A stretch of 64,000 nucleotides of DNA, taken from the NCBI GenBank assembly GCA_016787065.1, contig JAEUVD010000020.1, forward strand, positions 1 through 64,000. The letters run 5' to 3'. The stretch comes from Chitinophagaceae bacterium. GTDB taxonomy: Bacteria > Bacteroidota > Bacteroidia > Chitinophagales > Chitinophagaceae. The notes beneath the pieces are model-generated. The model saw only the letters and a list, made by a program, of their open reading frames with translations, did no database searches and was not told the origin of the DNA. Within the stretch, counting starts at the first letter, position 1. Each line of letters opens with the position of its first letter. Below are positions 9,913-17,084 of the stretch, in pieces. The position numbers and the translations under genes were made by a program.

Positions 9913-11475
9913 ATGCAACTACTCAACAAACTCCAAAGCGCAGTATTTCAATCTGAACAAGATAAAATAGCAACCTATCTGAGTAAACTTCAGAATACAC
10001 AAAAATTTAGTGCAACAGATTATCAGCACTACATAAAACTATTAATGTTTATTAGGGTTTATGCGATGGATGCTAAAAATGCTTTCAATGCAGCTAAAGA
10101 GTTACTTCGTTTAGCCCGAATGGCTAAGCAGCAATCGAAATGGCAAATACCGGATTCGGGTTTACCTTATTCATTTTTAGTTACTCGGTACTCGTTTGAT
10201 TTATGTACCTATCTTCAAGTTCAGGATGATATTCGTTTGGAGTTTGACTCGTTAGAAGATGTGGATGCCTTGAAGGAAATGCTCGCACTTACACTACCTC
10301 TGGCCGAACGAGAATGTTTAACGGCTGAATTATCAAAAGAGGAATTGTTTTCAGTGTTAGGCGTGCCTACAAAGGATATTCTTGTTTTTTTATTGAATCA
10401 ACTTCGTATGCTTCCGAATCATGCCATATTACGCGAACAGTATTGGCAACGCATTAAACCGTTTATTCGCTTTAAATTGAACACACGTTCAGCCAGTATT
10501 CCATTTAATTATTTGTCGTTCGCACAACAAGATTATGGTACTACGCTATTGAAGAAGTTTAATACGGAAGAAGTTATCAACAAACCACTTTCTAAGCCAT
10601 TACAACTCACCGAGAAACAACAACAAGAACTTGTGAAAGTAATTCGCTACAGTATGTTTCTAACTCTTCGTGAAACGGATACGGTAACATATATGGCAGA
10701 AGATAGTATTCGTTACATTGCATTAGATCGTGGATATTCGGTGGCGCTTTATGGTATGCAAGGGCTACAACAGTTACCCGTTCAGTCGTATATAGGCTAT
10801 ACCTTATTTCGCAATGGTTATCCGATGGCTTATGGTGGCGCTTGGATTTTAGCCGATGATGCTCGTTTCGGACTCAATTTATTTGAATGGTTTCGTGGAG
10901 GCGAATCAGGTTATGTATTTGCACAACTGTTGCGTGTGTATAAGCAAGGCTATGGTTTGAAACGAATGGAAATTGATGCTTATATGTATGGTAAAGACAA
11001 TCCCGAAGGAATTTCTAGCGGTGCATATTGGTTTTATTATCGCTTTGGTTTTCGTTCTATGTCTTCGGAGTTGAGAAAATTGTCGGAAAAAGAAGCTACT
11101 CGAATTTCAATGAAAAAGGGTTATCGATCAAGTTCAACTATCTTAAGGAAATTGACGGAAAGCAATATGGCACTGCAGTTCGAAACCACGAATCAAACGA
11201 TTCACTGGAATTATGCAACCGATGTAAGCAACTATATTAAACGTTACTTTCAAGGCAATCGATTCGCAGCATTACAACACGCTCGGCAGGAACTTCTACA
11301 TTTTTTGCAGGAAGATATGCAACAATTCAACGAATCCGTTTTTGATGAATGGAGTTTACTTGCGCAAGTGTATAAGCTTTTGAAACGCGTTTCAGCTAAG
11401 GATTTTTCGTCATTAATCAAATCCAAAGTTTCAAATCCAGAGAAATATAACGAACTGTTGAAAAAAATCTGGTAA
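9913..11475 (+). CDS. Uncharacterised protein with GNAT-like segment
   Basis: A 520-residue, apparently cytoplasmic protein with no signal peptide or membrane segment. Residues of about 295-380 look like an acetyltransferase core: YIGYTLFRNGYPMAYGGAW, then WFRGGESGYVFAQLLRVYKQ in the place of the acetyl-CoA-binding RGxGxG/A loop and following helix, then NPEG and AYWFYYRFGFR resembling the closing N..A..FYEKxGF of GNAT enzymes. The helical flanks (1-290 and 385-520) are unassigned. No substrate can be proposed. It follows the TraB/GumN gene by 32 nt and ends 11 nt before a convergent gene. The acetyltransferase reading is inference from pattern only. Confidence 0.55.
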   Translation: MQLLNKLQSAVFQSEQDKIATYLSKLQNTQKFSATDYQHYIKLLMFIRVYAMDAKNAFNAAKELLRLARMAKQQSKWQIPDSGLPYSFLVTRYSFDLCTYLQVQDDIRLEFDSLEDVDALKEMLALTLPLAERECLTAELSKEELFSVLGVPTKDILVFLLNQLRMLPNHAILREQYWQRIKPFIRFKLNTRSASIPFNYLSFAQQDYGTTLLKKFNTEEVINKPLSKPLQLTEKQQQELVKVIRYSMFLTLRETDTVTYMAEDSIRYIALDRGYSVALYGMQGLQQLPVQSYIGYTLFRNGYPMAYGGAWILADDARFGLNLFEWFRGGESGYVFAQLLRVYKQGYGLKRMEIDAYMYGKDNPEGISSGAYWFYYRFGFRSMSSELRKLSEKEATRISMKKGYRSSSTILRKLTESNMALQFETTNQTIHWNYATDVSNYIKRYFQGNRFAALQHARQELLHFLQEDMQQFNESVFDEWSLLAQVYKLLKRVSAKDFSSLIKSKVSNPEKYNELLKKIW

Positions 11476-11486
11476 ACGCTGCCTGA

Positions 11487-12137
11487 TTATCTTTTTGAAA
11501 GTTTAAATGAATTCCAATCAACACCTATTCGTAAGGTCTGATAAATTCGTCCGTTTTGCATGGAGTTGCCATAGTGTTTAGTGGCGGAATGAAGAACACC
11601 GGAGGGGTAGGCTACCAATCGATTAAACCGATGACCGACTCGGTCAATCTCCAACCATTTACTTCGGTTTTTGCTGTCATTTTCTAATAACTCAGTGAGG
11701 TCGGCTAATTTCATTTTTAAACGGCGAGCGTCCTGAGCGGTTGGCGCATCTGTTAATCCGGTTTGTTTGTGTTGCCATAAGGAAGTGCCACAATCATAAG
11801 GTAAATTTTTCGTAAGGTAAATCAGCACGGTGATGTCGTCAAAAGGCCAATCTGAATGAACACCTGGAACTTCTTTTCGTTTGCCTTTAGAAAATCCTTG
11901 ATAGAAAACACCATTTTCATCACTTGGATTAGAGTCAAAACGAGTAATTTTTATTCCTAGTATTTTTTCTAGTTTTTTTTGTATTCCCTTCTCATGATAT
12001 ACTGTTGTACTCCTGAATCCGGTGCAATGCTCCGGTTCGTAATAGGATGCAGCTTGTGCAATGGAAACAACCTCTTCAGGGTTATTATAAAAATTGTCTA
12101 CCGCTAAAAGAAACCGAGGATATACAGGTTGTACCAT
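11487..12137 (-). CDS. DUF6445-like putative Fe(II) oxygenase
   Basis: A 216-residue cytoplasmic protein. It opens PRFLLAVDNFYNNPEEVV, a pattern typical of DUF6445 and other small 2-oxoglutarate/Fe(II)-type proteins. A candidate metal triad is visible: H94 and D96 in GVHSDWPFDD and H183 in SGVLHSATKHYG, followed by R203 in TLRIGVDW, in the place of the 2-oxoglutarate-binding Arg. The order HxD...H...R fits a double-stranded beta-helix dioxygenase. Substrate is unknown. The ATG at 12137 is preceded by TAAGTTTG (12161-12168) and a 16-bp palindrome. The family name is recalled from its opening pattern; the triad is seen directly. Confidence 0.65.
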   Translation of the reverse strand: MVQPVYPRFLLAVDNFYNNPEEVVSIAQAASYYEPEHCTGFRSTTVYHEKGIQKKLEKILGIKITRFDSNPSDENGVFYQGFSKGKRKEVPGVHSDWPFDDITVLIYLTKNLPYDCGTSLWQHKQTGLTDAPTAQDARRLKMKLADLTELLENDSKNRSKWLEIDRVGHRFNRLVAYPSGVLHSATKHYGNSMQNGRIYQTLRIGVDWNSFKLSKR

Positions 12138-12160
12138 GGTAATGTCTAATTTATAAAGAA

Positions 12161-12168
12161 CAAACTTA
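12161..12168 (-). promoter_or_regulatory. -7 promoter element (TAAGTTTG) for the DUF6445 gene
   Basis: Matches TAnnTTTG on the minus strand, 23 nt before the ATG at 12137. Confidence 0.5.
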
Positions 12169-12189
12169 ATGGATTCTAAAAAGTTTGAG

Positions 12190-12205
12190 AATGATTTAAA
12201 TCATT
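12190..12205. promoter_or_regulatory. 16-bp perfect palindrome, possible operator
   Basis: AATGATTTAAATCATT is its own reverse complement. Its core TGAT-N4-ATCA matches the inner part of an FNR box (TTGAT-N4-ATCAA). Its centre lies about 40 bp upstream of the transcription start expected from the -7 element at 12161-12168, a position where Crp/Fnr-type activators bind. AT-rich palindromes of this length can arise by chance. Confidence 0.35.
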
Positions 12206-12274
12206 GAACGGAAAATTCTTAGCTGGGGCTAAGAGGAATTTTTAAGAAAGAATGATTTTAGGGCGAATGATAAT

Positions 12275-12324
12275 TTTGGGCGAATATTGATTCGCCCGTA
12301 CGGGCGAATCAATATTCCCCCAAA
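12275..12324. repeat. 50-bp near-perfect palindrome (GGGCGAAT type)
   Basis: Arms 12275-12299 and 12300-12324 are reverse complements with one mismatch (12281 against 12318) and no spacer, centred on GCCCGTACGGGC. A further partial copy, GGGCGAAT, lies at 12261. Similar GGGCGAAT...ATTCGCCC palindromes occur as dispersed intergenic repeats in environmental bacteria (recalled, not searched). It runs directly into the 12-bp tandem array and can fold as a cruciform or RNA hairpin. Confidence 0.7.
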
Positions 12325-12426
12325 GGAAAGCCCAAAGGAAAGCCCAAAGGAAAGCCCAAAGGAAAGCCCCAAGGAAAGCCCCAAGGAAAGCCCAAAGGAA
12401 AGCCCCAAGGAAAGCCCCAAGGAAAG
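12319..12426. repeat. Minisatellite, nine 12-bp units
   Basis: Nine contiguous units of 12 bp occur in two variants, CCCAAAGGAAAG and CCCCAAGGAAAG, ordered A A A A B B A B B. Strand bias is strong: purines and C on the plus strand, almost no T. Because the unit is a multiple of three, every frame stays open and could encode KESP repeats on the plus strand or FGLS/LGLS repeats on the minus strand. No credible start, signal or domain accompanies either, so I treat it as non-coding and prone to copy-number change. Confidence 0.9.
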
Positions 12427-12566
12427 CCCAAGCATCTCACAAGAAAATCATATCCTAAAATCCTCTATTTTTTATCCAAATTTTTGAACAACAATCGTTC
12501 TCAGATCTTAATAAACCACATAATGTATCATCATTCAAAATTGGGTAGAGGTAATAATCTCAAAGG

Positions 12567-13145
12567 CTATTTCCTAATCCAATACATCTCTACCATCTGG
12601 TTCGTTTCTTCAAAATCAATATAAGCACAGAGAATGGCATTGGCTACATCATCTTTGAAGAGTACATTACAATATGTTGCTAATTCTTCCCGTTTTATGC
12701 CATCAGAAATAAAGAACGTATTTTCGCCCTTAATACCATGACGAATCGCTATCTCTCCCATTACTATGTTGGGAAGGGTGTACACGAATAATGCCGGACT
12801 TGCATGAGCCTTTAACGTTTCTTGATATTGAATATCATTTTGTAAAGAACCGGAGCTATTTTGAAATACCATGGCCACTTTATACGGGTCATTAAATGGC
12901 TTGGTTTCATCCATCAACACAAATTCACTAGCCATTATACCAAGCTTGCAGAGCATATCCATCTTATGAAATTTAGGATATTGTATTCCTGACTGTTGAT
13001 AAAAGAGAGAACAAAGGTCTTTCGTTGAATCTGATTGCAATTGAAGCTTCTCATCCAGAAACAAACAATTATCTTTTATAGCCACTGCGTGAGCTATTGA
13101 ATTTTTTTCATGGGTAACTAGTGCAATAAACTCTTCCCGATTCAT
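12567..13145 (-). CDS. Ketosynthase-like protein lacking catalytic Cys
   Basis: A 192-residue cytoplasmic protein. The segment FHKMDMLCKLGIMASEFVL, then VFQNSSGSLQND, then ASPALFVYTLPNIVMGEIAIRHGIKGENTFFIS follows the pattern of the N-terminal half of beta-ketoacyl-ACP synthases (NSxGS loop, SPxLFVxTLPN, GEIAIRHxIKG). Where a ketosynthase has its active-site Cys (after GxxGxxxxxS) this protein reads SDGIKREEL, so it probably does not condense acyl chains itself. Similar short proteins occur with aryl-polyene/flexirubin-type clusters in Bacteroidota, but no such cluster is here. The start at 13145 is chosen over an upstream frame opening because TACATTTG (13152-13159) ends 6 nt before this ATG. 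Confidence 0.6.
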   Translation of the reverse strand: MNREEFIALVTHEKNSIAHAVAIKDNCLFLDEKLQLQSDSTKDLCSLFYQQSGIQYPKFHKMDMLCKLGIMASEFVLMDETKPFNDPYKVAMVFQNSSGSLQNDIQYQETLKAHASPALFVYTLPNIVMGEIAIRHGIKGENTFFISDGIKREELATYCNVLFKDDVANAILCAYIDFEETNQMVEMYWIRK

Positions 13146-13151
13146 GATGCT

Positions 13152-13159
13152 CAAATGTA
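13152..13159 (-). promoter_or_regulatory. -7 promoter element (TACATTTG), decides start at 13145
   Basis: Matches TAnnTTTG on the minus strand, with a TTG 21 nt upstream and the ATG 6 nt downstream. A longer upstream reading would place the promoter inside the gene. Confidence 0.65.
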
Positions 13160-13259
13160 AGATAGCAAACTTTGATTCCTCAAGTGTTTTAAGGAGAAAT
13201 TTAAAAAAGTAGAGGATAGACACCGAGAATGTTGACTAACCTAAAACGTGCTATCTCAA

Positions 13260-13580
13260 TCAGAGTTTAGTTTGATTTGATTTAGCGTGTTGATTGCTGC
13301 TTCTATAAATAGTTACTTCTTTAGTTCGTATGGAAGAGTTAATACTATGATCTTTGGGTATGTGGTAATTACTACTTGCATCCCAAACATATAATTCATT
13401 CGGACTGCAATTAAATTCTAAACATAATCGAGTCATATCTTCCTCTGATAAGAATTTTTGCTTTCGATAAATGATATTGTGCGCTTTAGTTTTGCTACAA
13501 CGTAAAATATCAGACAACCATGTTACGGGGAACTCTATTCCTGAACAGAATAGCTTGTGTTTAATATCAAGACAAACCAT
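13260..13580 (-). CDS. Small XRE/Cro-type helix-turn-helix protein
   Basis: A 106-residue protein. Residues of about 17-66 read as a Cro/C1-type domain: VTWLSDILRCSKTKAHNII resembles helices 1-3 and LCLEFNCSPNELYVW closely matches the typical LCxxLNCxPNDLFEW ending of XRE regulators found in Bacteroidota. The C-terminal 40 residues are polar and probably unstructured. It is likely a dimeric DNA-binding repressor; its targets are unknown, with the ketosynthase-like gene 114 bp downstream the nearest candidate. Its own promoter element TACCTTTG is at 13599-13606. Confidence 0.7.
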   Translation of the reverse strand: MVCLDIKHKLFCSGIEFPVTWLSDILRCSKTKAHNIIYRKQKFLSEEDMTRLCLEFNCSPNELYVWDASSNYHIPKDHSINSSIRTKEVTIYRSSNQHAKSNQTKL

Positions 13581-13598
13581 AATAAAAATTTAGTAGCA

Positions 13599-13606
13599 CA
13601 AAGGTA
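13599..13606 (-). promoter_or_regulatory. -7 promoter element (TACCTTTG) for the XRE gene
   Basis: Matches TAnnTTTG on the minus strand, 18 nt before the ATG at 13580. No clear TTG is seen at -33. Confidence 0.5.
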
Positions 13607-13801
13607 TTGTTTTGTGAGAAAATTCCACACTTTCGAATAAAGCAGTTTTGTTTTAATAAACTGGTATCGTGATTTTAAAGCAAGCTGTTCTTACTATTTT
13701 AATTTTAAGGGCTCTGTTTCTTCTATCTAAAAGGCAATGCAAAGTGTAACTAACTCGTATTCCATTCGGTTTAAGCTATCCAGAACATGGCAAACAACGT
13801 T

Positions 13802-15880
13802 CTAACGAACCAAAAGTAGATCACCCTTTTGATACCTTATTTCGCCCTTGCATTTTAATCGAATAAAATAGTAATACGTGTCGGAGGCTGCCTCTCGGCC
13901 GTTTATTTTTCCATCCCATCGAAGCGATATATCGGAACTTGAAAAGCATAAATTGCCCCATCGGTTTCTAATTTCCATATAATCTAATTCTATGGCTAGG
14001 TTGTTCGTTCGAATACCAATGTCGTCATTCACTTGATCACCGTTCGGTGAAAAGGCATTCGCAATAAATACCTCGCAATCCTTCGTGGTATCAGAACAAA
14101 TTTCGGTTTGTATTTCAATGGAATCACTAAAGAAGCCACAAGCGCCTGAATTAATTTCGGCGGTATAAATGCCCGCTGTACTTACTATAATTGTATGACT
14201 GGTATCGCCGGTATTCCATAAAATAGGGTAGTTCGAATTAGCATTTAAATAAACAGCAGAAGAACTACAAATGATGGTATCGTTGCCAAGAAATAAAGAG
14301 GAAGGCTTTTCTTGGATATGTATGGTTTGAGAGATTGAATCCTGAAAGCATCCATTGTCAGTAAACAACGTAACAACATAGGTGCCTGGTTGAGCATATT
14401 GATGTTTAACCATGTTGGATGTTGCTGAAGAGCCATCACCAAAATGCCAACTGTAATTCGATGCTCCAACGCTTGTTGATTGAAAGAATACACTATCTGA
14501 AATACAGGTATCAGCATAGGTGAAATTCGCATGAAGAACAGGATGCGTTTCACATAATACAGAATCAACAATGAACAAGTTAAAACTAGATCCATTGGCA
14601 CTAAGTGTTGCACCTGCCTGCAACGAAGGAGTTGGTTGAGTTACTTTAAACGCTTTAGAAGTTACTGTGGTTGATGAAGTTACATCCTGATCAAAACAAC
14701 CGCTTAGATAGTTAGTATCCGTTTTCATTAACAAGGTTTGAAAACCGATTGGTCCACCATATTTATTCCCAAAGGAACTTAGCAAAACCGTACCATCAGA
14801 ACAACCACTGATACGAGTATAATGTGATGATCCATTGTTATACAATTTCGCAAACATCAAATTGCCGTTGCTGTCAAATTGAACAAGACCATTTTTATTT
14901 GGAACAAAACCTACAGTTGGGTATGAAGCCGTTGACATGCCTAACAGGTAGTTCCCTTGCGCGTCAACAATAATGGATGAAATATTTTCAAATTGATCCG
15001 GAGTGCCATAAAAAATTTTAGTCCATAAGGTATCGCCTTGTGCATTTAGTTTCATAATGAAATTGTCGGCATACGATTGGTAGCTTGGTTTTAATAAGGT
15101 GGTTGAACCAACCATTAGTATCTCACCGTTAGCTAATTCTTTCACATCATATCCATGCATATGTTGATTCGTATCGCCATAGCACCTTAACCATTGAAGG
15201 GTCCCACTACTATCGGTTTTTAGTAACAGGGCATTAAACGTGCCCATTGAAATATATCTGCCGGTAACTAAGTAGCCTCCATCTTGTGTTGTGGTAAGAG
15301 CGTAACCATCATCGTACTGACCGTTATTTCCAAAACTCTTGTGCCAAATTAAATTGCCTTGGGCATCCGTTTTTATCAAGCTAACATCGCTGGTAGTTTG
15401 ATTGCTTCCTGTAAAAATAAGATGTTGATCACTCGTTTCTTTTACATCGTTTAGAGCATCACTACTTGAACTTAAATCAAATTCTTTTTGCCATAGTATG
15501 CTGCCTTGCATGGTTAACCGAACCGCTAAACCTATATAGTTTTGGTAACCACCGAGGTTATTGATCATCACTAAGTCATTATTTTGCGTGATGATAACAC
15601 GGGCATTAGTATTTGCAATAGTTTGGGTAACACCAAAATACCTTTCCCAAACTACATTCCCTTTACAATCCGTTTTCATTATAAAAGGATGAGCAATATT
15701 AGTGCTTCCTTGACTTGCCAAACCAGCTAAAACATAACCACCATCATTGGTTTGTTTGGCATCAAAAGTTTGAAGAACGCTACCTGAATCAGGTTGTTTG
15801 TATAGATGCTGAAACATAAGTTGTGCTTCAGAACTAAAACACCGATTCAAGATTAAAACAAGCAGTAGTAATTTCTTCAC
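13802..15880 (-). CDS. PKD-domain protein with gliding-motility C-terminus
   Basis: A 692-residue secreted protein. A signal peptide ends at SSEAQ (about residue 20). Residues of about 25-400 hold repeated GGYVLAG / MKTDxxGNxxWxxxFG units, like the propeller-type repeats of Bacteroidota surface proteins. A PKD domain follows (YSWHFGDGS, about residues 450-520). The C-terminus (VFIANAFSPNGDQVNDDIGI, IRNRWGNLCF, WDGKINGREAASDTYYYFI) is the gliding-motility-associated domain, a type B T9SS sorting signal, so it should be secreted through T9SS and tethered to or released from the surface. The start is a GTG at 15880, followed directly by MKKLLLLV-type residues; TACTTTTA at 15898-15905 may be its -7 element. 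No ligand can be named. Confidence 0.85.
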   Translation of the reverse strand: MKKLLLLVLILNRCFSSEAQLMFQHLYKQPDSGSVLQTFDAKQTNDGGYVLAGLASQGSTNIAHPFIMKTDCKGNVVWERYFGVTQTIANTNARVIITQNNDLVMINNLGGYQNYIGLAVRLTMQGSILWQKEFDLSSSSDALNDVKETSDQHLIFTGSNQTTSDVSLIKTDAQGNLIWHKSFGNNGQYDDGYALTTTQDGGYLVTGRYISMGTFNALLLKTDSSGTLQWLRCYGDTNQHMHGYDVKELANGEILMVGSTTLLKPSYQSYADNFIMKLNAQGDTLWTKIFYGTPDQFENISSIIVDAQGNYLLGMSTASYPTVGFVPNKNGLVQFDSNGNLMFAKLYNNGSSHYTRISGCSDGTVLLSSFGNKYGGPIGFQTLLMKTDTNYLSGCFDQDVTSSTTVTSKAFKVTQPTPSLQAGATLSANGSSFNLFIVDSVLCETHPVLHANFTYADTCISDSVFFQSTSVGASNYSWHFGDGSSATSNMVKHQYAQPGTYVVTLFTDNGCFQDSISQTIHIQEKPSSLFLGNDTIICSSSAVYLNANSNYPILWNTGDTSHTIIVSTAGIYTAEINSGACGFFSDSIEIQTEICSDTTKDCEVFIANAFSPNGDQVNDDIGIRTNNLAIELDYMEIRNRWGNLCFSSSDISLRWDGKINGREAASDTYYYFIRLKCKGEIRYQKGDLLLVR

Positions 15881-16008
15881 GTGTAATTTTTCGTTGTTAA
15901 AAGTACTTCCATTTTTTAAATCATCATTTTAGATGAGAAGAATTCTTTCTCCATAAAAAGATAGAAGCAAAACATGAAGCTTGATTTCTAGGTTGAATAA
16001 AACGGACC

Positions 16009-16854
16009 TTACTTCGTGCGTTGCTTTATCTTCCTAATTTTATTTAATAAGGCATAACGATAACCAACTGCAACATAATATTCCAGATACCCAAAATTAT
16101 GTGAAGCCCGCATCGGTTCTTTGCCGTTCACTAACACGTCGGGCAGGGTAACATAGCCACCTTTGGTTTCTGCGGTAAAGAAAAAATGTTTGCCGTAATA
16201 GGTACGCAAACCAAAATTTCCAAGGGCAGTATAACCCGACAAATGAAAACGATTGTCTTGTCCTATATTCAACATTTTTACATTGCTTTTGGTAACAACA
16301 AAGCATCCTCCCAAACCTATCGTTGCTTCTATTTTCAATTTTCGTTTCTGAAGAAGTGGCTGATAATAATTTACATCCAACGATAATACGTTCAGTCCGT
16401 TGGTATGATCAAAAATGAGAAGGTCTTCGTCTAGAATTACATCCTTGTGCAGGTAAGAGCCGTTGTACTTCGGTTCGGAGGAGCTCTGGATATAACCACT
16501 CATTTCAGTATGCTGGCGTTGTTGTACTACATACTTCATATGATCATTCCCAAACGAAAGCGACCATCGATCGTTCAGATAATAACCCATTCTAAAATTG
16601 TATTGCGGCACGGAGAGTTGTGTTATATTCAAATAATTGATACTAAGTGGCGAAGGGCGGTCTTTAGCAACTACACCATAAAATGTAACATCATATTCTT
16701 GTCCGTTAAAATGAATATCACTTTTCGTATAGCAACTTCGGTTATAGCCCCAATACACAAAAAGGTTACCTTTATTAGTCATATCTTGTGCATTCAGCAC
16801 AAGTGCTTTTGGAAGTAAAACTATTATCACACAAATTAATAAGAAGTTCTTCAT
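16009..16854 (-). CDS. Exported beta-barrel-like protein
   Basis: A 281-residue protein. A signal peptide ends at LVLNAQ (about residue 22). The body has alternating polar/aromatic strands (FRMGYYLNDRWSLSFGNDHMKY, LGNFGLRTYYGKHFFFTAE, YLEYYVAVGYRYALL) typical of outer-membrane beta-barrels. The terminal strand is followed by a short basic tail (NKIRKIKQRTK), so an aromatic final residue is not seen. The ATG at 16854 is preferred: the alternative at 16869 is a TTG and adds five residues before an otherwise perfect signal peptide. Function is unknown; I recognise it only as a Bacteroidota-type barrel. Confidence 0.6.
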   Translation of the reverse strand: MKNFLLICVIIVLLPKALVLNAQDMTNKGNLFVYWGYNRSCYTKSDIHFNGQEYDVTFYGVVAKDRPSPLSINYLNITQLSVPQYNFRMGYYLNDRWSLSFGNDHMKYVVQQRQHTEMSGYIQSSSEPKYNGSYLHKDVILDEDLLIFDHTNGLNVLSLDVNYYQPLLQKRKLKIEATIGLGGCFVVTKSNVKMLNIGQDNRFHLSGYTALGNFGLRTYYGKHFFFTAETKGGYVTLPDVLVNGKEPMRASHNFGYLEYYVAVGYRYALLNKIRKIKQRTK

Positions 16855-17084
16855 AGTAAAGCTTCGCAAGGTAATAGTTTTGAAATAATAACAACCTAGT
16901 ATTTTTCCGCCGCCTTTACCGTAGTCCCGATTTCAATTGTTTGCTTGCTTTTGTTCTAACCGGAATGCTGAATAAAGTTGGAAGTATTAATTACGTAAAG
17001 CACCGGTTTTAAATGAACTTAATCTTTTTGAGCAATTTCCGACAAGTACATCCGTGTGTTTCATATTATATTCGCAGTTAAACT

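Larger units (their letters stand above)
12138..12566. other. Intergenic region rich in inverted and tandem repeats
   Basis: This 429-bp gap holds, in order: the -7 element of the gene to its left (12161-12168), a perfect 16-bp palindrome (12190-12205), a CTTAGC-TGGG-GCTAAG hairpin (12219-12234) that could end transcription coming from the right, three copies of GGGCGAAT (12261, 12278, 12302), a long near-perfect palindrome (12275-12324) and a 12-bp tandem array (12319-12426). The last 140 bp before the minus-strand gene ending at 12567 show nothing recognisable. Confidence 0.6.

Noticed and set aside
6173..11475. The TraB/GumN gene as plasmid pheromone shutdown (conjugation) machinery
   Set aside because: The name TraB covers a broad family. 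No conjugation, plasmid or mobilisation gene is nearby.
12319..12426. Tandem array as a possible CRISPR
   Set aside because: Units are 12 bp and contiguous with no spacers, and no cas gene is in the window.
12287..12487. Open frame encoding nine KESP repeats (and the mirror FGLS/LGLS frame on the other strand)
   Set aside because: The frame is open only because the 12-bp unit is a multiple of three. It begins with a TTG inside the palindrome, has no domain or promoter, and both strands are equally open.
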